Assembly: GCA_024803745.1 (NCBI GenBank)
Contig: JANJXV010000002.1
Coordinates: 38,027,001 to 38,091,000 of the forward strand
From: Megascapheus bottae
Lineage: Eukaryota; Chordata; Mammalia; Rodentia; Geomyidae
Length of the DNA stretch: 64,000 nucleotides
Reading direction: 5' to 3'
Part shown: piece after piece, positions 31,372-42,712 of the stretch
How positions within the stretch are numbered: position 1 is the stretch's first letter
Layout: each line of letters opens with the position of its first letter
The notes under the pieces: generated by a model
What the model saw: the letters and a program-made list of their open reading frames with translations, nothing else
The model's database searches: none
Told to the model about the DNA's origin: nothing
Translations under genes and position numbers: made by a program

Positions 31372-33805
31372 GGTTAAAATTTTTTGACTGCTATTTCTCT
31401 GCTAATCATTTTTCTTTATCTCTCTTAAGAAATTGCTCTGTTATGTATTAGCTCTTACTAGGAATCCTGTTACTTTTTTGCTTGTGTTCCTGTCTCAGGT
31501 AAATCTCTTTGGACAACTTTAAGGACTTAAACAACTCTTTATCCTTTAAAATATTTGTAAGTGTTAGAATTGGTTCTCCAATTCTATAAACTGTCCTCCA
31601 TCTCTTCTTTGGGTCATAAGGTTCTTAATGTGCACATGGTGAGTGTAGATGGTATGAGTGAGGAGTAGTGTGGATACAAGTAATGAGTATGCAGTGGAGA
31701 ACTGGTGAGCTATCCTCTCAGTGGGAGTGTTGAACAATAAGGAAAAGAAGTGAAATTAAAAGGAGGATGTTGTTTTAGGCTTGAGTTTCTACAAAGAATG
31801 ACAGTGGTTTTAAGGATGCACTTAATGTTCTTGTTCAGGATTCCTTATGTGTAGAGGAACTAAGGCTATAATTTGTAGGGGTGTCAAAACTGGTCAGACT
31901 CTTGAATACTTTGGCCTTCCACATGAAGAAACTTGGATGGATACTAGTTGCTAAACCTAGGCAAAAATTTCCCTAATCTCTGTGTTTTATTAAATTTACT
32001 TTGTTTTGACCAGAAATGACATACATCGATATTCAGAAATATTAAATCAGTTTTCATCATAACCTTTTTTACATGGATTATTTCTCATACTGTAATCTTA
32101 TAATCTTGGTTTTGTCTTCATTGTTGTCCATATACTATTATTGAGTAAATATGGAGAAAATTTGATATATTTAGATGTTAAAATATGTTGGACTATGACT
32201 CCTTTGGCTATTCTAAAATACATGGCAGAAAGCAAGTAGATTCATTATGTTGTTTTTATAAGCATCTAATACAGATATATACAAATGGAACAAAAATATT
32301 CATACACACAACTTTGTTGATTATATTGAACATCAGTCATGAGTCCCTTGCCTCTCAGACTCTCTATATAGGAAATATGAGTAACTGGCTCCTAAAATTA
32401 AGAATCTGTCTGATTTGTATGTTTATATGTCTTTGCTAGAAGAGGCAAGTATCTTTTCACACTGTGTGCATAACCAGAGTTACTGTCTCATTTTCAGTGT
32501 CTTCCTTGTGTTGAATTGTTATCCTCTCCTTAACCAGTACCTTTAGAAAGACCCTTAAAGTGTCCTTGGGGAAAATTTCCTTTGTCTTACATTGAATTGC
32601 CGCATCCTTTTTTGTGAATGCATATAATTTGTAAGCTGGGTGATTGGTATGCCCAATGTTTAGTCTATATTTACTTCTTTCTACTTCATAGGCTGTTCTG
32701 GTTTTTAAGACAATAAGGGAGTAAGTTTCTTTATATTTGGATGCAGTTGAAATATGAAAGCTTAACTATAAGACATGAATCAGATGTGCTATGCAGACTA
32801 ATCTATTATTCAGACATATCTGAAACTATATGAATTAATCTTAATAATGTCTATTCTTTTAAATTGCATATCTTATTATTAGAAATGGTTTGAGAGCAGA
32901 GATGTAATCTCCTAAATGAAGGAATAAAAATAAGAGTAAGATGAGCCAGCTAACCATTTTTCTTCCTAAAAACTTGAAATAAATGGAGACCAAGAAATGT
33001 TAGACATTGTTAAATAAATCAGAGGTCTTATGACATCTCTGATATTTTATTAACAAAATTTTGATTTGATTTATCTATTTAAAATAACTAGCAAGGTATT
33101 CTCTAAGTGCTAAAACATAAATTACAAACGCAAACCCTTGATTTATGTTAATGGTGGATAACGTGTAGGGCATGGTGAATGATCACAGAGTTTTACAGTG
33201 TTCCTTGAAGCAGGAAGTACTGCCTGCAGCTCCATTTGCTATATATAGAGGCATCTTCTAAAAAATGATAAAATTGTGATGATGTGAACTTTCACTTCTC
33301 TTTCAGACATCTCCAGATCTTAGTGGAATATGCTGGGCAGTTCTAAATGGATTTCTGCACAGATAACATAAGAGGTTTTTTGTTTAAAAAAATCTGTTCA
33401 GGTAAATCTCTGATCTTTTATTGTAATATTTACACTTCTTTATTTCTCAAAATACCTTCAGCTTCTCCACTTTCCAGACCCTGTACAATGTCTGCAGAAC
33501 TGCCAATTCCCAGTTCTGTTCTATCTCAACTAAGCTTTCAGTGCTCTTTACCTGGGCTGCTGAGAAGTACAAGAGAGAAATCACATGGTTATGCAAATTG
33601 GAATTCTATGTTTTACCAAATTTTGTTGGCTTGTATGAAGTGGCCATCGTGCTGTTTCTCCTGGTTCTCCTTTCTGATCCTATAGATCTTACCTACAGGT
33701 GAATACAACTGCCTCACAGGACTTTTCCCAGTCTCCTTATCTCAGTAGGTTCTCTCCTTTATTCAGCACACTGTTCATTTCAGATACTTTCTGATCTTTA
33801 TAATT
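31372..33805. other. Unique AT-rich sequence, 2.4 kb without recognised repeats
   Basis: The longest repeat-poor stretch in the window. Only short ORFs in AT-rich DNA; no gene recognised. Confidence 0.5.
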
Positions 33806-33850
33806 GTGTATGTGTGTGCGTGTGCCTGTGTGTGTGTGTGTGTGTTTATG
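33806..33850. repeat. (TG)n microsatellite, interrupted
   Basis: TG units with CG and CC interruptions, at the 3' end of an antisense SINE. Confidence 0.93.
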
Positions 33851-33855
33851 TCTGT

Positions 33856-34084
33856 GCTGGTTTGGGGGCTGGAACTCAGGGTTTAGACACCACTGTCCCT
33901 ATAATTTTTTCCTCAAATCTATCACTCTACCACTTGAGCCTCAGTTCCACATCTGACTTTTAAATGGCTATTTGGAGATGCAAGTACCATGGACTTTCCT
34001 GCTCTGGTGCGTTTCAAACCACACCTCAGATCTCAGCGTAATATGTAGCCAGTATTACAAGTGCAAGCCACCAGTGCCTGGCTA
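33856..34084 (-). mobile_element. B1L-Geo SINE, diverged
   Basis: GGGGGCTGGAACTCAGGG, CTCTACCACTTGAGCC, CAGATCTCAGC, CAAGCCACCAGTGCCTGGC. Confidence 0.82.
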
Positions 34085-34266
34085 TAATTCTTTCATAGTA
34101 CTGGCTTGACTTATATTTGTCATTACAGCTAACTTACTATGCATACAGACAGAATCTATTTTGTTAATTGCAATAGCAGTTCACTGTCTGGCATACGGTA
34201 AGCACTCAGGAAAAATTGTTAGGTAATTGAATAAATTGTAAGATTTCATTAGAAAAGAAAAGCATT

Positions 34267-34457
34267 AGGCTGGGAGTTTGGCCTAGTAGTAGAATGCTTG
34301 CCTAGCATGCATGAAGAACAAGTTCAATTCCTTAGTACCACATTCATAGAAAAAGATGGAAGTGATGCTGTGGCTCAAGTGGTAGAGCTCTAGCCTTGAG
34401 AAAGCCCAAGGACAGAGCTCAGGCCCTGAGTTCAAGCCCCAGGAGTGGCAAAAAAAA
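34267..34457 (+). mobile_element. IDL-Geo SINE, sense
   Basis: GGCTGGGAGTTTGGCCTAG start and A(8) tail; AAAAGCATT recurs on both sides as a short target-site duplication. Confidence 0.93.
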
Positions 34458-34570
34458 GCATTGCTTAATTTCAAAAAGTGTAAGCAGCATTGTTTTAAAC
34501 ACACATGGCCATATGCCCAAGAGCTGTTCTTTCAGAAGTTAGGTTGCCTTCCCTTTCAAATGAATTTCTT

Positions 34571-34655
34571 TTTTCTTTTTTTTTTTGTGGGTCATGAGGC
34601 TTGAACTCTGGGCCTGGGCACTGTCCCTGGGCTCTTTGGCTCAAGGCTACTGCCC
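34571..34655 (-). mobile_element. Geo-module fragment, truncated
   Basis: Antisense TTTTTTTTTTGTGGGTCATG, GAGGCTTGAACTCTGGGCC, GGCTCAAGGCTACTGCCC, then abrupt unique sequence: the B1-like half is absent. Confidence 0.75.
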
Positions 34656-34888
34656 AGATGGCACATAGACCAACACTTGACTAAGGCTGGTTGATTTGTC
34701 TTACAAAAGAAGACACAAGAGACACTAAAAGATGAACTGCTATTTCTTTTCTCCTTTTTGCAAAAGCTTATAAATCATTTCCAAACTGCATTTTAGATGA
34801 ACAATAGAAAATATTGTAAAGATTAATTTATTTGAAACATGTAAAATAGCCAAAGCTATCTGATATCTGCATTTATATAGCTCTGCTT

Positions 34889-34970
34889 AAATAATACATT
34901 TATGTTAATTTGAAAGACAGGGCTACTGTAAATAATACATTTTATGTTAATTTGAAAGACAAGGCTATTG
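34889..34970. repeat. 41-bp tandem duplication
   Basis: AAATAATACATTTATG...GGGCTACTGT (34889..34929) is followed at once by AAATAATACATTTTATG...AGGCTATTG (34930..34970). Only a few differences. Confidence 0.93.
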
Positions 34971-35146
34971 AGGCAGTACCGAGCAAGTAGCAATATAGGC
35001 TTTATTGCATTATTATTTCCAGGAGGGCCTTTTCACTCCCTCAACGACATGCATTTTCTTCTCCCCTAAGAGCTATATAAATAATAAAATACTCCCCAGA
35101 GATTTGAAACTAATTGCTAAAACATACAATCAAAAACCATATCATG

Positions 35147-35344
35147 CCAGGCACTGGGGGCTTACACCTACTGAGGAAGCTGAGAGCTCAGGATTATGGT
35201 TCAAATCCAGACAGAGCAGAAACCTCATCTTCAGTTAAAATGTTAAAAAGCCAGAAATGGGAAGTGTGACTCAAGTACTACAACACTAGTCTTGGGGTCT
35301 TGGGCACAAAAGAACAAGCAAGCACCCAAGGCCAAGTACAGACG

Positions 35345-35347
<3 letters not shown>
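35147..35347 (+). mobile_element. B1L-Geo SINE, diverged
   Basis: GGCACTGGGGGCTTACACC start, GAGGAAGCTGAGAGCTCAG, a weak Geo module, then (CA)n. Confidence 0.7.

Positions 35348-35406
<59 letters not shown>
35348..35406. repeat. (AC)n microsatellite at a SINE 3' end
   Basis: About 29 units; the longest perfect CA array in the window. Confidence 0.98.
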
Positions 35407-35410
<4 letters not shown>

Positions 35411-35583
35411 CATGGCATACTGATAGTAGTCAACTGTGAAATGTATAGCATGTAATTCACTGCTATTTTTTTAACTCAAAATTTATAATTGGTCTACTTT
35501 TTGCTTTTTAATATGATATAGCATAGATTAAAGGTAGATGCTGTAAGGCTTTACACTCACTCTTGCTCACTTCATCCCAATAG

Positions 35584-35772
35584 GACTCCTCCAGAGGGGA
35601 AAAGTTCAGGCACAGTGGGGGCTCCAAGGCCTCTACCCTGGCTGTGTTTGAGCAGGATGCTGCAGCAGACCCTGGCCCTGTTTTACCAGAAGAAGGAGAC
35701 TTCATTGCAGTGACTTCCATATGCACAGAACAAGAGTCTGTTTATCTAACCACCCATAAGAAATTCATTTGA
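35584..35772 (+). other. Exon-like open frame of unknown identity
   Basis: A frame of 62 codons with no early stop opens directly after an acceptor-like TTGCTCACTTCATCCCAATAG and ends at TGA 35770-35772, just before a SINE. Composition is GC-richer than the flanks, and the translation has an unremarkable, soluble, acidic make-up (for example FRHSGG and AVFEQDAAADPG). No ATG begins it. I do not recognise the protein; it could be a terminal exon, a relic or chance. The opposite strand is also open over 72 codons. Confidence 0.25.
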
Positions 35773-36020
35773 AGCTTGGCACAGTAGCTCACGCCTGTAA
35801 TCCTAGCTACTCAGGAGGCTGAGATCTAAGGATTGAGTTTCAAAGCTAGCTCGGGCACTGAAGAACGTGAGATCTTATTTCCAATTAATCACTGAAAATC
35901 GAAAAGTGGGACTGTGGCTCAAGGGGTAAGGTGGTAGCCTTGAGCTGAAGAGGTCAGGGACAGCACCCAGGCCTAGAGTTGAAGTCCCATGACCGCCCCC
36001 CCAAACAAACAAACAAATAT
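35773..36020 (+). mobile_element. B1L-Geo SINE, sense
   Basis: AAGCTTGGCACAGTAGCTCACGC start, CTACTCAGGAGGCTGAGATC, Geo module with GGACTGTGGCTCAAGGGG, tail (AAAC)n after CCGCCCCCCC. Confidence 0.9.
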
Positions 36021-36230
36021 ATAAATAATATACCCACAGTTACAAGGATGGTATAGAGACTTACTGTGTATCTCTCTCAGCTTCTACTAATGTTACCAGT
36101 TTATATAACTATAAGAAATTTACTAAAACTAGGCTATTAGCATTGGTACATTAGTATTTACTAAGCAGTGAAGTCAGTAACAAGTACTTTATGCAAACTC
36201 AAAAGTGACTACTGTCTTTTTTACCATATA
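36021..36230. other. Unique AT-rich sequence
   Basis: No gene or repeat recognised. Confidence 0.4.
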
Positions 36231-37960
36231 TTTTTTATTGTAATTAATAGAAGGGTTACATTATATTCACCAGAAAGAAGGTGCATTACTTCACAAACAT
36301 TGATTCCCTTTCTCATGTCATGGTCCCCATTTCCCTCCCCACTTCCCCCTGCTCATCTTGATTTTCCCCCTTCCCTATCCAATTTCAAATACCCAATTAA
36401 GCATATATAAAATATATCAGATAACAAGGTGAAATATTGTAACAATATGAGATAACCAAGGGACAGCAAAAGAGATGAGAGATAACATAGTACATTAAGG
36501 ACAAGTCACTCATTATATGGCTTTTGTTTCTATATCCTGGAGGTCCTTACATTTAGCGTCACACTATATGGCCTTATGTATCTAGGTTTTGCTCTGTTGT
36601 AAATCTCTGCTAGGAGAGCCCAAGGTTTCTATTGATTATGACAAATGAGGGAAACCATTGAGCCTATGTTCCTTTGAGTCTGGCTTACTTCACATAATAT
36701 GATTTTTTCTAAGTCTTTTCATTTCCTTACAAATGGGGTGATGTCTTTCTTTCTGATAGCAGCATAGAATTCTATTATGAATAAATACCACATCTTGCTG
36801 ATCCACTCATCAACTGAGGGACATCTGGGTTGCTTCCATATCTTTGCTATGGTAAATAGTGCTGCAATGAACATCGTTGTGCTAGTGGATTTAGTCTGAC
36901 CTTGTTCCTGGACAGTGCCAAGTAGTGGAATTGCTGGGTCATAGGGGAACTCTGTTTAGTCTTTTGATGAACTGCCATACTGCTTTCCATAGTGGTTGGA
37001 CGAGTTTGCAGTCTAACCAACAGTAGGAGTGATCGTTCCTGGCCACATCCCCTCCAGCATCTGTTGTTATTAGTTTTCTTGATTCTGGCCATTCTAACTG
37101 GAGTGAAGTGGAATCTTAGAGTTGTTTTGATTTGCATTTCTTTTATGGCCAGAGATGTCGAGCATTTCTTTATGTGTCTATTGGCCATTCTTACTTCTTT
37201 TTTAGAGAAGACTCTCTTTAAGTCTTTGGCCCATCTTTTAATGGGATGGTTGTTTCTTTGAAGATTAGTTTTGGAGTGATTCAAGTTTTGGAGCTGTTGA
37301 TATATTTTAGATATGAGGCCTTGGTCTGTTGTATGGTTAGTGAAATCTTCTCCCACTCTAGTGGGATCTAGTTAATTTGCTAGCTATGTCCTTTGCCATA
37401 CAGAAGCTCTGCAGTTTAATGCAGTCTTACTTTTCCAGCCTTTCTCTGATTTGTTGTGTTTCTTGGTCCTTATTAAGAAAGTTTTGACCTGTGCCAAAGA
37501 GACCTAGTGTATCTCCTATTCCTGTTGTAAAGTTTTCAGTGTGTCAGCTTTTACCTCGAGGTCTTTGATCCATTTGGAGTTAATCCTAGTGCAGGGTGAC
37601 AAAGAAGGATCCAACTTTAGTTTTCTGCAGGTGCTTAACCAGTTCTGCCAGCACCTGTTGAAGAGGCTGTCTTTCTTCCATTCTATTTTTTTTTTGTTCC
37701 CTTATCAAAGATTAGGTGGCAATAGGTCTGTGGTTTAATATCTGGGTCCTCAGTTCTATTCCATTGGTCTTCAGGCCTGTTCTTGTGCCAGTACCAGGCT
37801 GTTTTGATTATTATAGCTCTGTAATAGAGTCTAAAGTTTGGTATTGAAATTCCTCCTGTGCTGTTCTTTCTGCTAAGAAGTGTTTTTGCTATACGGGGTC
37901 TTTTATTATTCCATATGAAATTTTGGATTGCCTCTTCTATTTCTTTAAAGAATAAACTTT
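36231..37960 (-). mobile_element. LINE-1, 5'-truncated, ORF2 3' part plus 3' UTR
   Basis: The largest L1 here. Reading leftward on the minus strand it has the C-terminal part of ORF2 (37.96 to about 36.7 kb), then the 3' UTR with its G-rich tract (36331-36372 in antisense) and a poly(A). Conserved L1 blocks such as NFIWNNKRPRIAK, KTAWYWHKNRPEDQWNRTE and [12 protein letters not shown] are visible, but the frame is broken by several shifts and stops, so it cannot make a working protein. TTACCATATA (left) and TTAACATATA (right) may be its target-site duplication. Confidence 0.95.
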
Positions 37961-38707
37961 TTAGCCCACAAACATTAACATATATCACATACATTTTAGG
38001 ATGAGAGTACATGCTTAGTTTTGAACCCATTCTTTCTTTGTTTCACACATATCAAGTATTGCCCTATGTTTTTTTTGGTGTTTAACGTGTATATTTTTTA
38101 ATCATGTGAGTGTAGTTCTAGTTAACATTAACAGATTATTGTTTCATGTTTTCCTCTTACAAATGATACTCTGCATATGAATTTTATGCAATTTTTATAT
38201 TTTTCAGGTAAATCATAGGGAAGAAGGCACGTAGATCATAGGAAGAAGGCACAATGCGGAGATCTAACAATTTCCATTTTGTTTTACTTTTAATTCAAGA
38301 GGAACACATTTAGATGATACTGCAATCTCTAAAACTGAAAATGAAAATCTTCTCTTGCTCTGGTAGACTGACTGCCTTGAGGGAAAGAAAATACAGTGTG
38401 ATCAGTTGCTGGCACTAAGCTCATGCAGCAGAAACAATTAGTTCGTGTAAAAATGTAGCTTTAAACCTCAGCCTTTCACAGGTGTTCCAAGTTCCACTCA
38501 GTTCTCAGGCAGAATATTACAGCCCCATTAGCTTTTGATTTGTTACCAACGTGGCATGACTAGAACATTTTCTGTAGTTGTGATGGACCGTTTTTATTTT
38601 CGGGATTTTATTTACTACTCCTTTGTCACTGAAGAGTAAGTTTTATTACTGAGTAACGAACATCAATGGTAGGGAAAAATGATTCCCAATTGTCTCCTGT
38701 CCTCCAG
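37961..38707. other. Unique sequence
   Basis: No gene recognised; AGGGAAGAAGGCAC near 38217 recurs imperfectly 20 bp later. Confidence 0.4.
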
Positions 38708-38874
38708 AACAGATCATTCATCTGTCCTGAGACGTGAGTCCTCAAGGGCCAAACGCCTCTCAAGCTGCAGCCAGCAAACACTCATCAGCCAGGAAGCAGA
38801 ATCAGAATTTCCTCAATTCCTTGGCTCCCAAGCTACATGCCATTGTGGCTGGACATTGTGAGTTCTCTATTGAG
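38708..38874 (+). ncRNA. Candidate noncoding exon 1 of an unannotated transcript
   Basis: Bounded by a strong acceptor (TTGTCTCCTGTCCTCCAG before 38708) and a strong donor (GAG then GTAAGA at 38875). All three frames on the plus strand are closed within the exon, so it would be noncoding or UTR. Inferred from splice signals only. Confidence 0.3.
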
Positions 38875-38889
38875 GTAAGAACCTACGAG

Positions 38890-39115
38890 TAAACAAGAGT
38901 CAACAGTGGAAAAATCATGGCCTCTGGAGGTACACCTAGGCTCGAATTCTGGATCCAGGATCTGACATTACACCAGTAATTGAGTTCTGAAGCTGAGCTG
39001 TCCTTCCCAACTGTAAACATGAGAGTTTTGTACAGGCTTTTGTAGTATTTGGATGACATGTGAACATGTCTAATACAGTACCTGCACATAAAGCACCATT
39101 AGGGAAATGTCTTCA
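38890..39115 (+). repeat. MIR SINE
   Basis: CATGGCCTCTGGAGGTACACC, TCGAATTCTGGATCCAGG, ACTGTAAACATGAGAG, AATACAGTACCTGCACATAAAG: ordered match to MIR from box B to the 3' end. It lies inside the putative intron. Confidence 0.7.
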
Positions 39116-39241
39116 GTGATCCTCCTTGCTGGTTGAACATCTTTTGTTTTAAATGTGGTCGCTTGTGCTAGTAAAAGCATAATAAATATCAATAGAAAGA
39201 ATTAGCTATCTACTCAATTTTTTTCTCCCCCAACGTTGCAG

Positions 39242-39665
39242 ACAGCAGAAACCAGCTCTGGATAAAATTTCTTGGTCAAACACATATCTTGAAACCAGAA
39301 AGTCAAAACAGCCAGTTGTTTGGTGGGCCAAGGAGGAATGGAGCTGCAGGGAGCATGGAAGGAGTGTTACGGACCCTTTCTCTGGACTTGCAGTCAGATG
39401 CATCCGCTTTGCAGAAGAAGGAAGGGTCACGTGGCGAAGCATGGCTGCTGGGAAACCCTTATTTGTATTGATTGGACACTTCAAAAGGCAAAGCAAGGGA
39501 ATGCTGGGAGTTAGAAAGTTTTATAAGTTTTTGTGTATATGTATGTATTTTCTTTGGAAATGTTTATCCCAGGACAATGAAGCTAAATTTTAAGAAACAA
39601 TGGCTAACAAACATTAGTCCAGATATCCCCAGGTTAAATAAAGGAGAGACATGGAAAATAATGAC
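39242..39665 (+). ncRNA. Candidate noncoding terminal exon of the same transcript
   Basis: Begins after an excellent acceptor (TTTTTTTCTCCCCCAACGTTGCAG) and could end at AATAAA 39637-39642. The implied intron from 38875 is 367 bp. No coding potential recognised. The downstream boundary is a guess. Confidence 0.28.
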
Positions 39666-39699
39666 ATGATGAAAGCTTTAGAACTTTAGCAGAAATGTT

Positions 39700-40035
39700 T
39701 AAAGTTTTATTGAGGAATAATTGGCAAAATAAACTACTATTTTTGAAGGGTTTAGTAAATTTATCATATGTGTCTATACACACCTGTGATACTAACTGTG
39801 GTGAAGCCAATTAAGTTATTACTCTCAGATATTTCCTCATGCCTTTTATTTTCTTATGCCTTTCTGTGTATCAACTGAACTGTTTATGTCACTGAAGATT
39901 GGGAAAGTATATGTAAATGGGATGTACAATATATACTCTTTAGTATGATTTTTTCTACCCAGCATAATTATTTGAGATATAAGTACATGTTGTATTATGT
40001 ATAAGTATAGTCATTTGAAGATATCTATAAAAGCT
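39700..40035 (-). mobile_element. Ancient LINE-1 (L1M type) 3' region
   Basis: Antisense: AAGTTTTATTGAGGAATAATTGGCA, GTGTCTATACACACCTGTGA, ATTTCCTCATGCC, GTACAATATATACTCTTTAG, CAGCATAATTATTTGAGAT. Confidence 0.7.
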
Positions 40036-40376
40036 CAGGTGGGACAAACAGAAATTCCTTATTATAATTCCCAGTTTTTGATAAAGTTCCCACTGTGGTG
40101 GGTTTCTTTGAGGCATGATGGCTACTGTGGAAGTTTGATACACATTTGACATCTGTTTTGCCCTAAGTTAGAAACTTTTGTAACATCCAGCTTTGTCTGG
40201 ATGCCTCTTGACGGGAGTATTCAAGAAATATATAATTCTGTTTCCCCATGATAAATAAGAATAATTATTTTCTTAACTTGACAGATCTCCGTTTGAATCA
40301 CTCTCTCCTGTTTCTTAACTATGTATAACTATATGATCTTATGCTAGTTTTTAAATGCTCTGAGATTTGGTTTCTT
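40036..40376. other. Unique sequence
   Basis: Nothing recognised. Confidence 0.4.
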
Positions 40377-40560
40377 TTCTTTTTTTTGGTTAGTCCTGGG
40401 GCTTGAACTCAGGGTCTGGGCACTGTGCTCAAGGCTAGCACTCTACCACTTGAGCCACAGCACACCTCTGGCTTTTTCTGGGTATGTGGTACCAAGGAAT
40501 CGAATCCAGGGCTTTATGCATGCTCGCCAAGCACTCTACCACTAGGCCATGCTCCTGGTC
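40377..40560 (-). mobile_element. IDL-Geo SINE
   Basis: Antisense copy with a 16-bp near-perfect target-site duplication: TGAGATTTGGTTTCTT at 40361..40376 and TGAGGTTTGGTTTCTT at 40561..40576. Confidence 0.94.
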
Positions 40561-40576
40561 TGAGGTTTGGTTTCTT

Positions 40577-41264
40577 AAATGCTTTCAGCTCTTTCCAGTT
40601 TACAAACTGGTTCACTGTCTTAAGGGTTAGAGGTGTGTGTGTGTGCGTGTGTATTCCCACCATGTCTTTACTTGCTAAAGTCTCATACCACTGAGGTTGC
40701 CATATAATAATCCATAAACCACCAACAATGAAACATAACCAAGTAAGAACAGGTGTGTTATAAAGCTTTGTGCTTACTACAAAGCTTGAAATACTAATTT
40801 GTCACCTGTTGATATCTTTTATCCTTCTGGGGGACTTTATTCCCTCCATTAAGAAATAGGAATCCAAAAGCAAATGATGGCATTTAATTCTGTAAGAATT
40901 ATAATGAAGTAAATGAAATATTTGTCCTTATAAATATTAGAAACATTCTGTGGAGCGAAGATGTAGGGCTATGGTTGAGCCCCATCAGCGAGTATCCATA
41001 TGGAGTTTTAGAGTTCAATGATGAGATTTGCAGGGATCATGGAGTGTAAAAGAATCAAAGTAAATGGAATAAAGAGCTCCATGGAGCGCTGTTCCTCATG
41101 CTAAGATGGCAAAGCCAGCTGTGTGTTTGCAGGCCTCAGAAAGCTTATCAGGCACTCACACTTGGCATGCTTACTGCCATCCTCTACTTCCTGCTAGGAC
41201 ACTAGCTTTCTCCAAGCCTCTGGAAGTGCTATTTTTTGTCACCAGTGATGTCATTTTCTTCATT
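40577..41264. other. Unique sequence
   Basis: A short GT stretch at 40634-40652; no gene recognised. Confidence 0.4.
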
Positions 41265-41452
41265 TTTCTTTTTTTGCCAGTCCTAGGGTCTGAACTCAGA
41301 GCCTGAGCACTGTCCTTGGGCTTTCTCAAAGCTAGAGCTCTACAACTTGAGCCATAGCACTACTTCCAGCATTTCTATGTATTTGGTACCAAGGAATCGA
41401 ACCCCGGTCTTTGCGCATGCTAGGCAAGCACTCTACTACACACCCCTTGCCC
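41265..41452 (-). mobile_element. IDL-Geo SINE
   Basis: Antisense copy; GGTACCAAGGAATCGAACCCCG retains the B-box complement. Flanks TCATTTTCTTCATTT and TCATTTCCTTCATT are a probable target-site duplication. Confidence 0.92.
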
Positions 41453-42468
41453 CTCATTTCCTTCATTCTATTGGATGTTTTGGAAATATGGTCAGTGTTA
41501 CCAGTCAGTACTAAGAGACTCTGTTGAAGCACTTGGCTGTAGGAGAGACACGGCAACAGCTCTACGGATGCCTCCAGCAACTTTGCTCAGTAATGAGCTT
41601 TCTCTGCAGAGGAATCCTAAAGTTCTACTGGTTGACACAGATGCCACTGCACAAAATTCTAAGAGATTGGCACTGAGCACAGAAGTTCTTTTATAGTGAT
41701 TTTTCAGAGCAACAGAATCAGACAAGCTTTCATTCTAGATATGACTATTTGAGTGTTAGCTCAGTGGAAGACCTATCTCCTGCAGCACAATTTACATGGC
41801 TTCCAGTTTTGCTGGCTTAATCTGTCAGCCCCCAACCCCAGTCCACCCCTGCTGGAACCAGAGGATGTGGTAGAGCAATCAAAGGACTGTCTATGTCTAA
41901 TTTCTTGTGTCCAAGTGTTGAAACATGTCTTCTTTGGATGTCATTGTTGTTTGACCCTATCACTTTTGCAGCACAGAAATAATTTTTGCCCTGTCATAAT
42001 TCAACCTCACGGTAAGGGTATAACACTTTCAAGCAAAGCTCAAGTGACCCTGGCATCTCTTTGTAATGTAGAGTGTTCTTTTGTGTCATTAGTGGTTAGT
42101 TCTTACTCACTTTAGGTCTTGCCTTTGTTAGTCTATTGACTGATTCTAGGTTAGACACTGTGCTAAATGATTCAAGGGTGAATCTCCCAAACCATCTCAA
42201 TCTCATTGCCAATTTAGAGATGAGAGAAAATGATAAAGTGTGAAAATGGCTATTGTCTAGGAGAGAATAAAATACAAAATAACTTAATAGAATAAATTAG
42301 CATTATGTGTTTATGTTTTAGCCCTTTGTTCCTTTAGGGGAAGAGTCCTGTTTCTCTTTAAGTCTTAGCATGAATAGAGATTTGTGAGCTTAATTAGTGC
42401 TTGATAAATCTTGGTAAAATGTGTGAGTGATTGGCCAGTTGGTCTGAATCTCCTTAAGAATTTCATTA

Positions 42469-42470
<2 letters not shown>
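41453..42470. other. Unique sequence with a 120-codon ORF, no gene assigned
   Basis: The ORF 41753..42115 (+) has no recognisable domain; a short overlapping ORF pair lies at 41475..41725. The part near 42150-42235 faintly resembles MIR (AGACACTGTGCTAAATGATT). Confidence 0.4.

Positions 42471-42518
<48 letters not shown>
42471..42518. repeat. (GT)24 microsatellite
   Basis: Perfect array at the 3' side of an antisense SINE. Confidence 0.98.
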
Positions 42519-42520
<2 letters not shown>

Positions 42521-42712
42521 TGGTCCTGAGGCATCCTACTCAGCTGTTTTGCTTATGGTTAATGCTTTACTGCTTGACCTATACCTCTAGTACAACATTT
42601 TGCTGGTCTGATCAATTGGAGATTCGCAGACTTCCATGCCCTGGCAGACCTTGAACTATAACCCTCAGATCTCAGCTTGAGTAGCTAGGATTACAGGCAT
42701 GAGCCTGTAATC
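42519..42712 (-). mobile_element. B1L-Geo SINE, diverged
   Basis: B1-like half clear (CAGATCTCAGCTTGAGTAGC, TAGGATTACAGGCATGAGCC); Geo module heavily changed. Confidence 0.7.

Noticed and set aside
36847..38030. ORFs of 169 and 115 codons on the minus strand
   Set aside because: Not a host gene: pieces of LINE-1 ORF2 in different frames, with frameshifts and stops between them.
41753..42115. 120-codon ORF on the plus strand
   Set aside because: No domain, cysteine- and leucine-rich chance composition, no supporting context.
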